From Bacillota bacterium (lineage in GTDB: Bacteria > Bacillota > Clostridia > DSM-8532), in NCBI GenBank assembly GCA_023426765.1, contig JAEZBW010000262.1:1-21145 (forward strand): DNA of 21,145 bases, given 5' to 3'. A model generated the notes under the pieces. The model was given only the letters and a program-made list of their open reading frames with translations, did not search any database and was not told the DNA's origin. Below, piece by piece: positions 1 to 7,485 of the stretch. Positions within the stretch are counted from its first letter, which is position 1. Every line of letters starts with the position of its first letter. Position numbers and translations under genes: made by a program.

Positions 1-1
1 C

Positions 2-70
2 TTCGCCCATTACCTGCGCCATGGACGCCAGGAGCAACGAACCTATCGCCGTGTCGGCGCCTCCAACTGA
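2..70 (+). CDS. C-terminal end of an upstream gene (partial)
   Basis: An open frame enters from the left edge and ends at a TGA at 68-70, giving a 22-residue tail rich in Arg and Gln (FAHYLRHGRQEQRTYRRVGA then SN). It lies on the same strand as the glycosyltransferase that starts about 30 bp later, so it is probably the previous gene of the same operon. Too little is visible to name a family, and the frame could be fortuitous. Confidence 0.4.
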   Translation, partial: FAHYLRHGRQEQRTYRRVGASN

Positions 71-100
71 CGTACCGCGAAAACAAGGCCGTTTTTGCTC

Positions 101-1396
101 ATGAAGTACACGCAATCCGTATCCGCCGCCTTCCCACGCCCCTGTCCGACCCGGCTCCTGTTGCTGAGTCCGGCCCAGGCCGTGGGCGGCGCGGAGTCCT
201 ATATGACCGCCCTGGCCGCCCATCTCCGGGAGCAGGGGCATGAGGTCCACGCCGGCATCGACGAATCGTCGTGCCTGGACGCCTTCGCCGAGGGACTCGT
301 TGCGGCCGGCGCCCACCTGCACCGCGACCGGTTGCGGTGGCGGTGGGACGACTCCCCGGTGATGGCCAGACTCAAGATCCAGTTCGAGGCCGCCTGGCGG
401 CTTTTTGAGCAGGCGCGGCCCGAGGCCGTTTTTTTGAACATGAACTGGCTCGACGCCGGCAGCGCTCTCGGCGCGGCGACGGCCGCCGCCGGCCTGGCGA
501 CGGTGTCCCTGTTCCATCTCTGTCCGCACGTCATTTTGCTCAAGCCCGAGGAGCGCCGCCTTTTACGGTGGAGCCAGGACGTCCGGCAACAGTGGTTTTG
601 CGTTTCCGAGGACAACCGCCTGTTCCTCGCCCGTTCGGTGGGGCTCAAGGCGTCCCGCGTCGGCGTCATCTACAACGGCCCGCTGCTAAACGCCGCTCAG
701 GAGTTGAACGCCCCAGCCCGGCTGGCGGAAGCCCGGGCCGACCTGCGCCGGGAACTTGGACTCGACCCGGACGCCCTGGTCATGACCACCGTGGGCCGCC
801 ACGACGTTCAGAAAGGGTTGGTCGACATCCTGCCCATGCTCCCCGGGCTCCTGGCCGAGCATCCTCGGCTGCATTACCTGTGGATCGGCGACGGCCCCCT
901 GCGCGAGCGCATGCAGCGTCTGACCTCGGTCTTCGACCCGGCCGGTCGGAGAGTCACCTTCTGGCCGCACCGAGCGGACGTGCCCCGGTGTCTGGGCGGC
1001 AGCGATCTGTTTTTGTTCCCCACGCGCTTCGAGGGTTTCAGCCTGGCTCTGCTGGAGGCCATGCACATGGGGTGCTGTCCGGTGACGACCGACGTCAGCA
1101 GCGTTCGGGAGATCGTGGAGGATGGCGTCTCGGGCCTCGTCGTGCGGCAAGGGGATGCCCGAGGCCTTCACCAGGCCATTGCCCGGCTGCTCGGCGATCC
1201 GAGCCTGCGCCGGCGTCTGTCCGCGGCCGCCATGGCCACAGCCCGGAGATTCAGCCCGGAGGCCATGTTCCAGGGATGTTCCCAGGCCCTGGCGGCGGCC
1301 GCCGCCAGCGGTCACGGCGAGCTGCCGTCCCAAGACCAAGCCTGGGAGCGAATCCGCGCCGTCGCCCAGGAAGCGACAGTCGAGACTTTCAAATAA
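101..1396 (+). CDS. GT4-family glycosyltransferase
   Basis: A 431-residue protein with the two-Rossmann GT-B layout. It has an N-terminal GGAE loop near residue 29 (typical of GT4 acceptor domains), a TVGRHDVQKG strand-loop near 230, WIGDGPL near 260, and the donor-binding EGFSLALLE segment (the E-x7-E motif) near 310-318 followed by GCCPVTTDVSSVREIVEDG. Enzymes of this family transfer a sugar from a nucleotide-sugar to a growing glycan at the cytoplasmic face of the membrane. Donor and acceptor cannot be read from sequence. An in-frame TTG lies at 95, but the ATG at 101 is the more natural start; no strong ribosome site is visible for either. The next gene begins 13 bp after the stop, which fits an operon with the sulfotransferase and methyltransferase genes. 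Confidence 0.9.
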   Translation: MKYTQSVSAAFPRPCPTRLLLLSPAQAVGGAESYMTALAAHLREQGHEVHAGIDESSCLDAFAEGLVAAGAHLHRDRLRWRWDDSPVMARLKIQFEAAWRLFEQARPEAVFLNMNWLDAGSALGAATAAAGLATVSLFHLCPHVILLKPEERRLLRWSQDVRQQWFCVSEDNRLFLARSVGLKASRVGVIYNGPLLNAAQELNAPARLAEARADLRRELGLDPDALVMTTVGRHDVQKGLVDILPMLPGLLAEHPRLHYLWIGDGPLRERMQRLTSVFDPAGRRVTFWPHRADVPRCLGGSDLFLFPTRFEGFSLALLEAMHMGCCPVTTDVSSVREIVEDGVSGLVVRQGDARGLHQAIARLLGDPSLRRRLSAAAMATARRFSPEAMFQGCSQALAAAAASGHGELPSQDQAWERIRAVAQEATVETFK

Positions 1397-1409
1397 GGAA
1401 TTTCGCCTT

Positions 1410-2183
1410 ATGCCCGCACAACAAAGCCATATCGCTCGCAACGCCTTGCTTCTCAAGGAGTACTTCGCCGATCTGTACAGCGAGATCGCCTTTGACAACA
1501 CGCTGCAGATCGCCCGCAAACTGGAGAAGCTCGCCGCCGAACACGGCGGCCTCTCCTTCATGGAGCAAGCCATCAAACTGCTGGTGGACGAGATTGGGCA
1601 TCTCAAGACCGACCTGGGTCAACTCCGTCTCGAAGTGCTCAGTCGCGGCATTCCAGACGGCGGCCTGGCCGTGGTCGAGACGGAGGAAGGCACGGCTTCC
1701 GTAATCCGCAATCCGCCGCAGTGTCTTGAGCTGAACATGGCCAGCGCCTTCAGCGGCCTCAACTGGCATCAACCGGAGATAGACAGGATAATCAACAGCG
1801 TGTTCCGCTGGACCGGTCCCGGACAGATTGCCACGGTGGCCCTGGCCCTGGACCGCTCGCGGCCTCTTGTTCTGGAAATGGTCGTCGCCAACGGATTGAC
1901 GCCGGCTGTGCTGAGCGGTTTGACCGTGCATGTGGACGGCGCTTGGACGCCGCACGCCCTGGCGGAGGAAGCGTCCCTGGGCAAGGTCGTCCTTTCGGCC
2001 CTCCTGCCTCCCCGGCTCCAGGGAAACGACGTGACCACGCTGTCCCTGGTCCATGCCGAACCGTTGCCGTTTCCCGGAATTGTCGACCCCGCCTCGACGG
2101 ACCACCGCGCCATTGGCATTCCGGTTTACCGGTTCCGGATCTTTCCCTACGGAAACCCGCCGCAGCCTGAGACACGACGGTAG
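1410..2183 (+). CDS. Hypothetical protein with helical N-terminus and beta-rich C-terminus
   Basis: A 257-residue protein I do not recognise. Residues 1-80 are strongly helical and charged (LQIARKLEKLAAEHGG, then LVDEIGHLKTDLGQLRLEVL), consistent with a short coiled coil. Residues 100-250 look like alternating beta strands (LVLEMVVANGL, LSGLTVHVDG, TTLSLVHAEPL, IGIPVYRFRIFPYG), which could be a beta-sandwich domain of the carbohydrate-binding sort. No signal peptide or membrane segment is visible, so it is probably cytoplasmic. The ATG at 1410 has AAGGAA about 9 bp upstream, and an upstream extension of the frame runs antisense-like through the glycosyltransferase and is rejected. Its position between a glycosyltransferase and a sulfotransferase suggests an accessory role in glycan assembly, but that is inference. 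Confidence 0.75.
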   Translation: MPAQQSHIARNALLLKEYFADLYSEIAFDNTLQIARKLEKLAAEHGGLSFMEQAIKLLVDEIGHLKTDLGQLRLEVLSRGIPDGGLAVVETEEGTASVIRNPPQCLELNMASAFSGLNWHQPEIDRIINSVFRWTGPGQIATVALALDRSRPLVLEMVVANGLTPAVLSGLTVHVDGAWTPHALAEEASLGKVVLSALLPPRLQGNDVTTLSLVHAEPLPFPGIVDPASTDHRAIGIPVYRFRIFPYGNPPQPETRR

Positions 2184-2199
2184 TCAGGATTCGCACGCC

Positions 2200-2988
2200 A
2201 TGACAAAGTTCCTCATCCTGACCAACGCCAGGTCTGGTTCCAATATGCTCGTGTCGGCCTTGAAGCACCATCCCAACGCCGTGTGCTACAGCGAACTGAT
2301 CAACCGAGAGATTTTGTGGGGCTATTCGGAGCTTGACGCCTGGGGCATCCGGCCGGATATGGCGTCTTTGCTTGTGGATCCGAGCCTGATCTGGCTTCGC
2401 AACAACGTGCCCGGGGATTTCCTGGACGTGGTCTACAATCACCGCTACAAGGCGGATACCCACGCCGTGGGTTTCAAACTCTTTTTTAGCCAGGGCGAAA
2501 ACATCGACAATCCGGCCGAGTTGTGGAGCGCGCTGGCCGCCGACCGCTCCATCAAGATCCTCTGGTTGCGGCGCAGGGATTTCATCTCCCAGTACTATTC
2601 CTTCAAAAAGGCCGAGCAGACCGGCGAGTGGATCTACAACAGCAACAATTTCGTGGACACCAAGCAAAAGCTTGTCATGCGGATCCACATTCCGAGCTTC
2701 ATGCACCATATGGGCGCCATGCAGGCTCTGGAGCAAGAATATCTCAGGTTCTTCACGCGCCATGAACGCCTGGATCTCGTCTACGAGGACATAACGGAGA
2801 ATTTTGACCGGGAAGTCACCAAGATCCTGGATTTCCTTCAGTTGCCGCAGATCAAGTTGTATCCAGCCACGTTCCGGCAGAACGTGCACGCCATCCGGGA
2901 CCTTGTCGAAAACTATGACGAGGTGGAAAAGGTCGCCAATATTTTCGCGGAGCCTGATATGTCTGCGCCGACGTCGGCAATGCTCTGA
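2200..2988 (+). CDS. PAPS-dependent sulfotransferase, Stf0-like
   Basis: A 262-residue protein opening with the phosphosulfate-binding loop LTNARSGSNMLVSAL (residues 7-21), as in sulfotransferases that use 3'-phosphoadenylyl sulfate. A second signature, IKILWLRRRDFISQYYSFKKA at about 118-138, matches the 3'-phosphate-binding strand and helix. VGFKLFF near 90 is also a conserved spot in Stf0-type enzymes. The enzyme would move a sulfuryl group onto a hydroxyl, here plausibly of a surface polysaccharide or glycolipid given the neighbours. The ATG at 2200 follows the previous stop by 16 bp and begins right where homology starts; the in-frame extension back to 2053 overlaps the preceding gene and is not used. 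A sulfated glycan would suit a sulfur-metabolising organism, but the acceptor is unknown. Confidence 0.85.
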   Translation: MTKFLILTNARSGSNMLVSALKHHPNAVCYSELINREILWGYSELDAWGIRPDMASLLVDPSLIWLRNNVPGDFLDVVYNHRYKADTHAVGFKLFFSQGENIDNPAELWSALAADRSIKILWLRRRDFISQYYSFKKAEQTGEWIYNSNNFVDTKQKLVMRIHIPSFMHHMGAMQALEQEYLRFFTRHERLDLVYEDITENFDREVTKILDFLQLPQIKLYPATFRQNVHAIRDLVENYDEVEKVANIFAEPDMSAPTSAML

Positions 2989-3102
2989 ACGATCAGCTCG
3001 CCTTTGGCCGCGCCTTTCGGACCGGCGGTCGACGCCGGCCTTGCCGGACGCCCTTGCAAGTCGCCAGGGCCGGCCCGGCATCCCTTTATGGAGATTGACC
3101 CA

Positions 3103-4596
3103 ATGCGCATCAATACCTGTATTCCCGGCCAAATGACCGAGGAGGAGTTGGGCTGCATCGCCCGTCTTGCCGCCACCGTGCAGGAAAACGGGCGCATCAT
3201 GGAACTTGGCTCCCTCTTTGGCCTGAGCAGCTGGACCTGGGCTCAAAACGCCTCCATGAGCGTCACCGTGTATTGCGTCGATCCCTGGCAGCGGGCTCCG
3301 TGGATCGAGGTCATGGAACACAAATTCAATGTCGTCTACGGCTTGGAGACGTTCCAACGCCATACGGCCGATTGCCCGAACATCGTGGCCCTGCCAGGCT
3401 ACAGCCCCATGGACATGGCGGATTGGAACCTGCCCATCGACGTCTATTTCGATGACAGCGTTCACACCAATCCGACGTTTCGACAAAATCTTCGTTTCTG
3501 GCTGCGCCACGTCAAGCCCGGCGGCATCCTGTGCGGGCATGATTACGGGCCGGCCTTTCCCGACATCGTGGCGGAAGTCCAGGAATTGGCCGAGGAACTT
3601 GGGGCCGCCTTGGAAGTCGTGGGCTCCCTTTGGGTGATGCATCTGCCAAAAGACTACCGCCATCCCGACGGTTCCACTCCGGAGCCGAAGCCAGCGCCCT
3701 TGGCGGTCTCCCCGCTGTCCTTGGTCACGTCTCCCCCCCTGCCGGACAATGTCGGCACCATGATGAAGCCCCAGGAGCTTGACCTCCTTTTCACCCTGGC
3801 TCGCGATTGGTACCAGGGCATCGGCGAGATCATCGACCTTGGGCCTTTTCTGGGTTCCTCGACCATATCCCTGGCCAGGGGGCTGACCGCCAACGCCAGG
3901 ACGATCAATCTGTTTCATCGCATCTTCAGCTTCGACCGCTTCTGGTATGAGCCCTACGTTGGCTTCGAGTCGTTCATCAACCAGGCCCACCTGCCGACCG
4001 AATCGTTTTTCAGCCACTACTTGCACAATATTCGCCATTACAGCGACATGGTCTATTGCTCGCCAGGCGATTTGATGCGTTTTACCTGGAACCAGGCCCG
4101 CGTGGAGCTCCTGTTTATCGATGCAGCCAAAAGTTGGGATTTAAACGACCATATCATCAAGCAATTCTTCGGCGCTCTGATTCCTGGCCTCTCAGTCGTC
4201 GTGCAACAGGACTACTATTTTTACCTGTGCCCCTGGATCATCCAAACCATGGAGCATTTTGCCCCTTGGATAGCCTACGTGGGCGAAGCGCCGGGCGCTT
4301 CGGCCTATTTCCAGTCCAAAGCGCCTGTCCCGAGCATTGTCCTGCGCACGCCGGTCAACGTGGCCTGCAATCCCGCCCGCCGCGACCTGCTCATGGAGCA
4401 GGCCAGCGGCAAGCGTCAGGGAAACCTTCGGTCGATCCTGGAACTGGCCCGGGCGACCCACCTGGCCTTGACCGACCAGCGGGATGCCGGTCGCGTCATC
4501 TTCGAAGACGAGGAAGCCTTGCCCCAGCAAGAGGACGGCTGGACCGCCGCCCTGCTCTGGAACAAGGATAAAGTCCGGCAATTTTTCTCGGGGTAA
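3103..4596 (+). CDS. Tandem two-domain SAM methyltransferase-like protein
   Basis: A 497-residue protein made of two similar class I methyltransferase-like halves. The first carries RIMELGSLFGLSSWTWAQ (about 30-48, the SAM-binding glycine loop), VYCVDPW, and VYFDDSVHTNPTF followed by VKPGGILCGHDYG (about 115-150). This is the layout of Methyltransf_24 enzymes, where the acidic and His residues follow strand 4. The second half repeats the plan with IIDLGPFLGSSTISLARG (about 242-260) and LLFIDAAKSWDLNDHI near 336, but here the His position is replaced by Ser-Trp and the loop after it is VVVQQDYYFY. GGAG-like GGAG at 3090-3093 supports the ATG at 3103 over the ATG at 3088, which has no ribosome site. 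The stop codon overlaps a terminator hairpin, so this is the last gene of its transcript. Probably glycan O-methylation; both substrate and the activity of the second domain are uncertain. Confidence 0.8.
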   Translation: MRINTCIPGQMTEEELGCIARLAATVQENGRIMELGSLFGLSSWTWAQNASMSVTVYCVDPWQRAPWIEVMEHKFNVVYGLETFQRHTADCPNIVALPGYSPMDMADWNLPIDVYFDDSVHTNPTFRQNLRFWLRHVKPGGILCGHDYGPAFPDIVAEVQELAEELGAALEVVGSLWVMHLPKDYRHPDGSTPEPKPAPLAVSPLSLVTSPPLPDNVGTMMKPQELDLLFTLARDWYQGIGEIIDLGPFLGSSTISLARGLTANARTINLFHRIFSFDRFWYEPYVGFESFINQAHLPTESFFSHYLHNIRHYSDMVYCSPGDLMRFTWNQARVELLFIDAAKSWDLNDHIIKQFFGALIPGLSVVVQQDYYFYLCPWIIQTMEHFAPWIAYVGEAPGASAYFQSKAPVPSIVLRTPVNVACNPARRDLLMEQASGKRQGNLRSILELARATHLALTDQRDAGRVIFEDEEALPQQEDGWTAALLWNKDKVRQFFSG

Positions 4597-4615
4597 AGCC
4601 GACGTTGTCGGCTTT
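4595..4615 (+). terminator. Rho-independent terminator after the methyltransferase gene
   Basis: A perfect 9-bp stem AAAGCCGAC / GTCGGCTTT with a 3-base GTT loop. Its first bases are part of the TAA stop at 4594-4596. The short T run at the end of the right arm and the matching A run at the start of the left arm could make it work in both directions. It separates the glycosyltransferase-sulfotransferase-methyltransferase group from the resolvase. Confidence 0.8.
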
Positions 4616-4808
4616 CCAGACAGCATCCAACCACGTTTTCTCCGGTTCTTTCCGGCCTTTCACGCTTGTGGTCGTCCTTCCCGGTTCAGGTCAGGCATTC
4701 AGGCCCTGAAACGGACTTGGCGGGCGTTTTCCCGATTCCGGCATCGGCGGGGCCAGCAACCAGCCGCGATCACGGCCTTGGCCGGACGACCCGTTTCGGA
4801 TTTGCCGA
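4616..4808. other. Non-coding stretch before the res-like region
   Basis: No convincing gene. Short frames across it lack ribosome sites and start-codon logic. A 13-bp palindrome TTCAGG-C-CCTGAA lies at 4698-4710 and could be an operator. I saw no transposon ends or transposase remnant. Confidence 0.4.
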
Positions 4809-4927
4809 TGTCATGTTGAAGCGTACCCTAACCGGACGTCAGGAGGCTTGGCCGAAAGCGTCAGGATAGCATCGAACTCAGCATTTCTTGACGAATGCCC
4901 GGACAAGCCATAGACTTCTTCCTGACA
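4809..4927 (+). promoter_or_regulatory. Candidate res (resolvase-binding) site
   Basis: Five copies of the word YGTC(A/C)GG, in both orientations, are packed into 4832-4927 just upstream of the resolvase. They can be read as paired arms. Subsite I at 4809-4838 is 30 bp, opens with TGTC and ends with CCGGACG around a central GT. Subsite II at 4859-4893 is 35 bp, opens with CGTCAGGA and ends with GACG. A third, less regular site ends with CCTGACA at 4927. An inverted-arm site I, a longer site II and a shorter site III upstream of tnpR is the plan of Tn3-family res sites. The subsite boundaries are my reading by eye. Confidence 0.55.
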
Positions 4928-4947
4928 TTTTGCACGCGGGAGGCGGC

Positions 4948-5508
4948 ATGCAGGGGCAGCGTATCGGCTATGTCCGCGTCAGCGGGCTTGACCAGAATCC
5001 GGACCGACAACTTGAAGCCCTTCGGGCGGACAAGGTGTTCGTCGACATGGCCTCGGGCAAGGACACGAAGCGGCCCCAACTGGAGGCGCTGTTGGAGTAC
5101 GTGCGCGAGGGCGACGTGGTGACGGTGCACAGCATGGACCGCCTGGCCCGCAATCTCGACGACCTGCGCCGCCTGGTGCGGGGCCTGACCGAGCGCGGGG
5201 TGCGCATCGAGTTCGTGAAGGAAGGCCTGCATTTCACCGGCGAGGATTCGCCCATGGCCGGGCTGCTGCTGTCAGTGATGGGCGCGTTCGCCGAGTTTGA
5301 GCGCGCCCTGATCCGCGAACGCCAGCGCGAGGGCATCGCCCTGGCCAAGCGTCGCGGCGCGTACCGGGGCCGCAAGAAGAAGCTGTCGCCCGAGCGCGGG
5401 GACGAGCTGCGGCGACGGGCCGCCGCCGGCGAGAAAAAGGCCCAGCTCGCCCGCGAGTTCGGCGTCAGCCGGGAAACCTTGTACCAATATCTCAAGGCGG
5501 GCGGCTAA
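4948..5508 (+). CDS. tnpR: Tn3-type serine resolvase / recombinase
   Basis: A 186-residue small serine recombinase. The N-terminal catalytic domain opens with RIGYVRVSGLDQNPDRQLE; Ser12 is the expected nucleophile and Arg10 the conserved partner. It continues with VHSMDRLARNLDDLRRL (the DRLAR active-site arginines) and the long dimer helix AFAEFERALIRERQREGI. Residues 145-186 are a helix-turn-helix (AGEKKAQLAREFGVSRETLYQYL). All key residues are present, so it should be active. GGGAGG at 4938-4943 supports the ATG at 4948; a longer frame from a TTG at 4888 would run into the res-like region. It closely resembles the resolvases of Tn3-family transposons on plasmids, but no transposase or terminal repeats lie nearby, so it is an orphan, either a transposon relic or a domesticated recombinase. 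It converges on the acyltransferase gene across a shared hairpin. Confidence 0.92.
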   Translation: MQGQRIGYVRVSGLDQNPDRQLEALRADKVFVDMASGKDTKRPQLEALLEYVREGDVVTVHSMDRLARNLDDLRRLVRGLTERGVRIEFVKEGLHFTGEDSPMAGLLLSVMGAFAEFERALIRERQREGIALAKRRGAYRGRKKKLSPERGDELRRRAAAGEKKAQLAREFGVSRETLYQYLKAGG

Positions 5509-5515
5509 GCGCGCC

Positions 5516-5550
5516 GCGCCGATCCTGTCCGGCCCGGACGGGATCGGCGC
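5516..5550. terminator. Bidirectional hairpin terminator between convergent genes
   Basis: A 16-bp stem with a 3-base loop. The outer arms GCGCCGATCC / GGATCGGCGC are perfect, and the inner arms TGTCCG / CGGACG pair with one G-T wobble. It begins 8 bp after the resolvase stop and ends 40 bp from the stop of the convergent acyltransferase gene. There is no T tract, so if it terminates transcription it does so by stem strength or with Rho. Confidence 0.7.
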
Positions 5551-5589
5551 AGCCTGGCCAGCGGCCGTTCTCCGGCCGTCGCGCCCCGG

Positions 5590-6315
5590 CTACCTCGCCA
5601 GCGGCCGGGCCGGCACGCCGCCGACCACTTCGCCGGCGGCCACGTCCCGGGTCACCACCGCGCCGGCGGCGATGACCGCCCGGTCGCCGATGGTCACGCC
5701 GCCCACCACCGTGGCCCCGGCCCCGATCCAGACGTTGTCGCCGATGGCGATGGGCGACCCCACGTAGTCCTGATCGATGGAGGCCAGGTCGTGCCGCGTA
5801 AAATCGTGGTCCCCGGTGACCAGGGTCGCGCCCGGCCCGATCAGCACCCCTTCGCCGAGAAACAGCCCGCCCTGGCCCGAGGCCAGCACCGCGCCCACCC
5901 CGACCCAGCAGCGCGGCCCCAGGCGAATGCCCTCGCCGGGCACGGCCCGGGACACGTAGGAGCACACGTACGCCCCGCGCATGACGCGGCAGCAGTCGCC
6001 GATCTCGATGGCCGCCCGGGAGGCGTGCAGCCGCGCGCCCCGGTCGATGTAGACCGAGGCCCCCAGCCGGATGGTCGCGGCATGGAACAGCTCGACCCCG
6101 GCCTCGATGACCGGCCGGGCCGAACCCGGGGCCAGAAAGGGCCGGTAGGCGACATGGCGCAGGGCGATGCCGGGCAGGCCCGGGACCCAGCCCAAAAGCC
6201 ATTGGGGGAATTGTTCCAGGGCGTAGCGCCAGGGCGTGGCCGCCCGGGTCCGCAGGTAGGCGGAAAGGGCCGAGGCGTCGGCCTGGCCCATGTAGTCGCG
6301 AAGGCTTTCGGTCAT
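5590..6315 (-). CDS. Hexapeptide-repeat (left-handed beta-helix) acyltransferase
   Basis: A 241-residue protein. After a helical N-terminal 60 residues it carries hexapeptide repeats (IEAGVELFHAATIRLGASVYIDRGARL, each coil starting with a small aliphatic residue). There is an internal loop with GDHDFTRHDLASIDQDY that probably holds the catalytic His. It ends with the classic cap VWIGAGATVVGGVTIGDRAVIAAGAVVTRDV followed by GGVPARPLAR. This is the plan of O-acetyltransferases of the NodL / maltose acetyltransferase / WbbJ group, which acetylate sugars with acetyl-CoA in the cytoplasm. It is the only minus-strand gene in the window, divergent from the epimerase gene and convergent with the resolvase. 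No good ribosome site is visible before the ATG at 6315; the Met 8 codons later is an alternative start. Substrate unknown; an O-acetyl decoration of the glycan is a reasonable guess. Confidence 0.88.
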   Translation of the reverse strand: MTESLRDYMGQADASALSAYLRTRAATPWRYALEQFPQWLLGWVPGLPGIALRHVAYRPFLAPGSARPVIEAGVELFHAATIRLGASVYIDRGARLHASRAAIEIGDCCRVMRGAYVCSYVSRAVPGEGIRLGPRCWVGVGAVLASGQGGLFLGEGVLIGPGATLVTGDHDFTRHDLASIDQDYVGSPIAIGDNVWIGAGATVVGGVTIGDRAVIAAGAVVTRDVAAGEVVGGVPARPLAR

Positions 6316-6471
6316 GGCGATAAAAAACGGCTGCCGGCCGTTGTCGGGTTGCAGGTTTCAGGACGGCGGCCCCGGTCGCGTCTGGCCGCGACGTCGGACT
6401 GTTTGCCGAGGGAGAGGGGCCATAGGTGTTGCCTCGCTATACCCTCGGTGCTATGTGCCTTGCACCGCATT
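6316..6471. promoter_or_regulatory. Divergent intergenic region with probable promoters
   Basis: This 156-bp GC-rich gap lies between divergent starts, so it should hold a promoter for each side. For the rightward gene the best -10-like word is TATACC at 6438-6443, but no convincing -35 pairs with it. An inverted repeat GGTGC / GCACC (6447-6451 and 6462-6466) sits immediately before the epimerase start and may be a leader hairpin. Confidence 0.35.
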
Positions 6472-7485
6472 ATGCAAGCAATCCCCCCACAACAACTTTT
6501 TCGCGAGGCTTTCGCCGGCCGTCGCGTGCTGATCCTTGGCGGCCTGGGCTTTATTGGTTCCAGCCTGGCCTTGCGTCTGGCCGCCTGCGGGGCCAGGATC
6601 ACCCTGGCCGACGCCATGATCGAGGAGTACGGCGGCAACCTGCGCAACATTGCGCCCATTCGCGCGGATGTCACCATCAATTATTGCGACATCCGCGACC
6701 GCGCCGCCATAGAATGGCTGGTTCGGGACCAGGACTATGTTTTCCACAGCGCCGCCCAGGTCTGCCATCTCAAAAGCCTGTCCGATCCCTTTCCGGACAT
6801 CGACATCAACATTCGCGGCACGGCCGTGGTCATGGAGGCCTTGCGGCGCTTCAACCCGGGTTGCAAGCTCATAAAGCTCGGCTCGCGGGGGCAATACGGT
6901 TCGGTGTTGAAGCTCCCGGCCGACGAGGACGAGCGTCCCGACCCCAAGGGCATCTACGAAATTTCGCTTCTGGCCGCCGAGCACATCATTTCCAGCTACA
7001 GCCGCAACCACGGCATCCGCTGCGTGCTCTCCCGCCTGACCAACATCTACGGCCCCCGGGCCCAGATGCGCCACAACCGGTTCGGCGTGGCCAACTGGTT
7101 CATGCGCCTGGCCCTGGACGGCCAGACCATCCCCATTTTCGGCGACGGCCGCATCAAACGCGATTTCCTCTACATCGACGATTGCGTCGACGCCCTGCTG
7201 GCCCTGGCTGTCACCCCCGAGGCCGAGGGCGAGGTCTTCAACATCGGCCACGACGCCCCGTCGGACTTCCTGACCCTGGCCCAGTGCATCATCGCGGCGG
7301 CCGGGACCGGCGACATCGCCTTCACGCCCTTTTCCCCGGAACGCAAGGCCCAGGAGCCCGGGGATTTCTATTCCAACATCGCCAAGATCACCCGGGTGAC
7401 GGGTTGGCGGCCGACCACGCCCCTGGCCGAGGGCGTGGCCGCGACCCTGGAATTTTACCGCGCCAACCAGGAGCATTACTGGTGA
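6472..7485 (+). CDS. NAD-dependent sugar-nucleotide epimerase/dehydratase with atypical active site
   Basis: A 337-residue extended short-chain dehydrogenase. The nucleotide-binding loop GGLGFIG is at residues 23-29, followed by the acidic LADAMIEEYGG that normally binds the NAD ribose. Then come VFHSAAQVCHLKS near 92, LGSRGQYGS near 140, LSRLTNIYGPRAQMRHNRFGVANWF near 190, and IFGDGRIKRDFLYIDDCVDALL near 225, all typical of UDP- or dTDP-sugar epimerases. The catalytic tyrosine segment reads YEISLLAAEH (Y162), so the usual YxxxK lysine is Leu166. That would weaken or alter catalysis unless another residue substitutes. The start is the ATG at 6472; an in-frame GTG at 6448 is possible. The stop overlaps the next start (GTGA), so the two are probably translationally coupled, and this enzyme likely makes or modifies the sugar that the next enzyme acetylates. 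Confidence 0.88.
   Translation: MQAIPPQQLFREAFAGRRVLILGGLGFIGSSLALRLAACGARITLADAMIEEYGGNLRNIAPIRADVTINYCDIRDRAAIEWLVRDQDYVFHSAAQVCHLKSLSDPFPDIDINIRGTAVVMEALRRFNPGCKLIKLGSRGQYGSVLKLPADEDERPDPKGIYEISLLAAEHIISSYSRNHGIRCVLSRLTNIYGPRAQMRHNRFGVANWFMRLALDGQTIPIFGDGRIKRDFLYIDDCVDALLALAVTPEAEGEVFNIGHDAPSDFLTLAQCIIAAAGTGDIAFTPFSPERKAQEPGDFYSNIAKITRVTGWRPTTPLAEGVAATLEFYRANQEHYW

Noticed and set aside
1792..4038. A 748-codon open frame on the minus strand
   Set aside because: It is antisense to the sulfotransferase and methyltransferase genes, which have clear motifs. Its translation is low in recognisable structure and reflects GC-rich third positions of the sense genes.
5791..6471. Long N-terminal extension of the epimerase frame
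   Set aside because: It is antisense to the acyltransferase gene; homology begins after the ATG at 6472.
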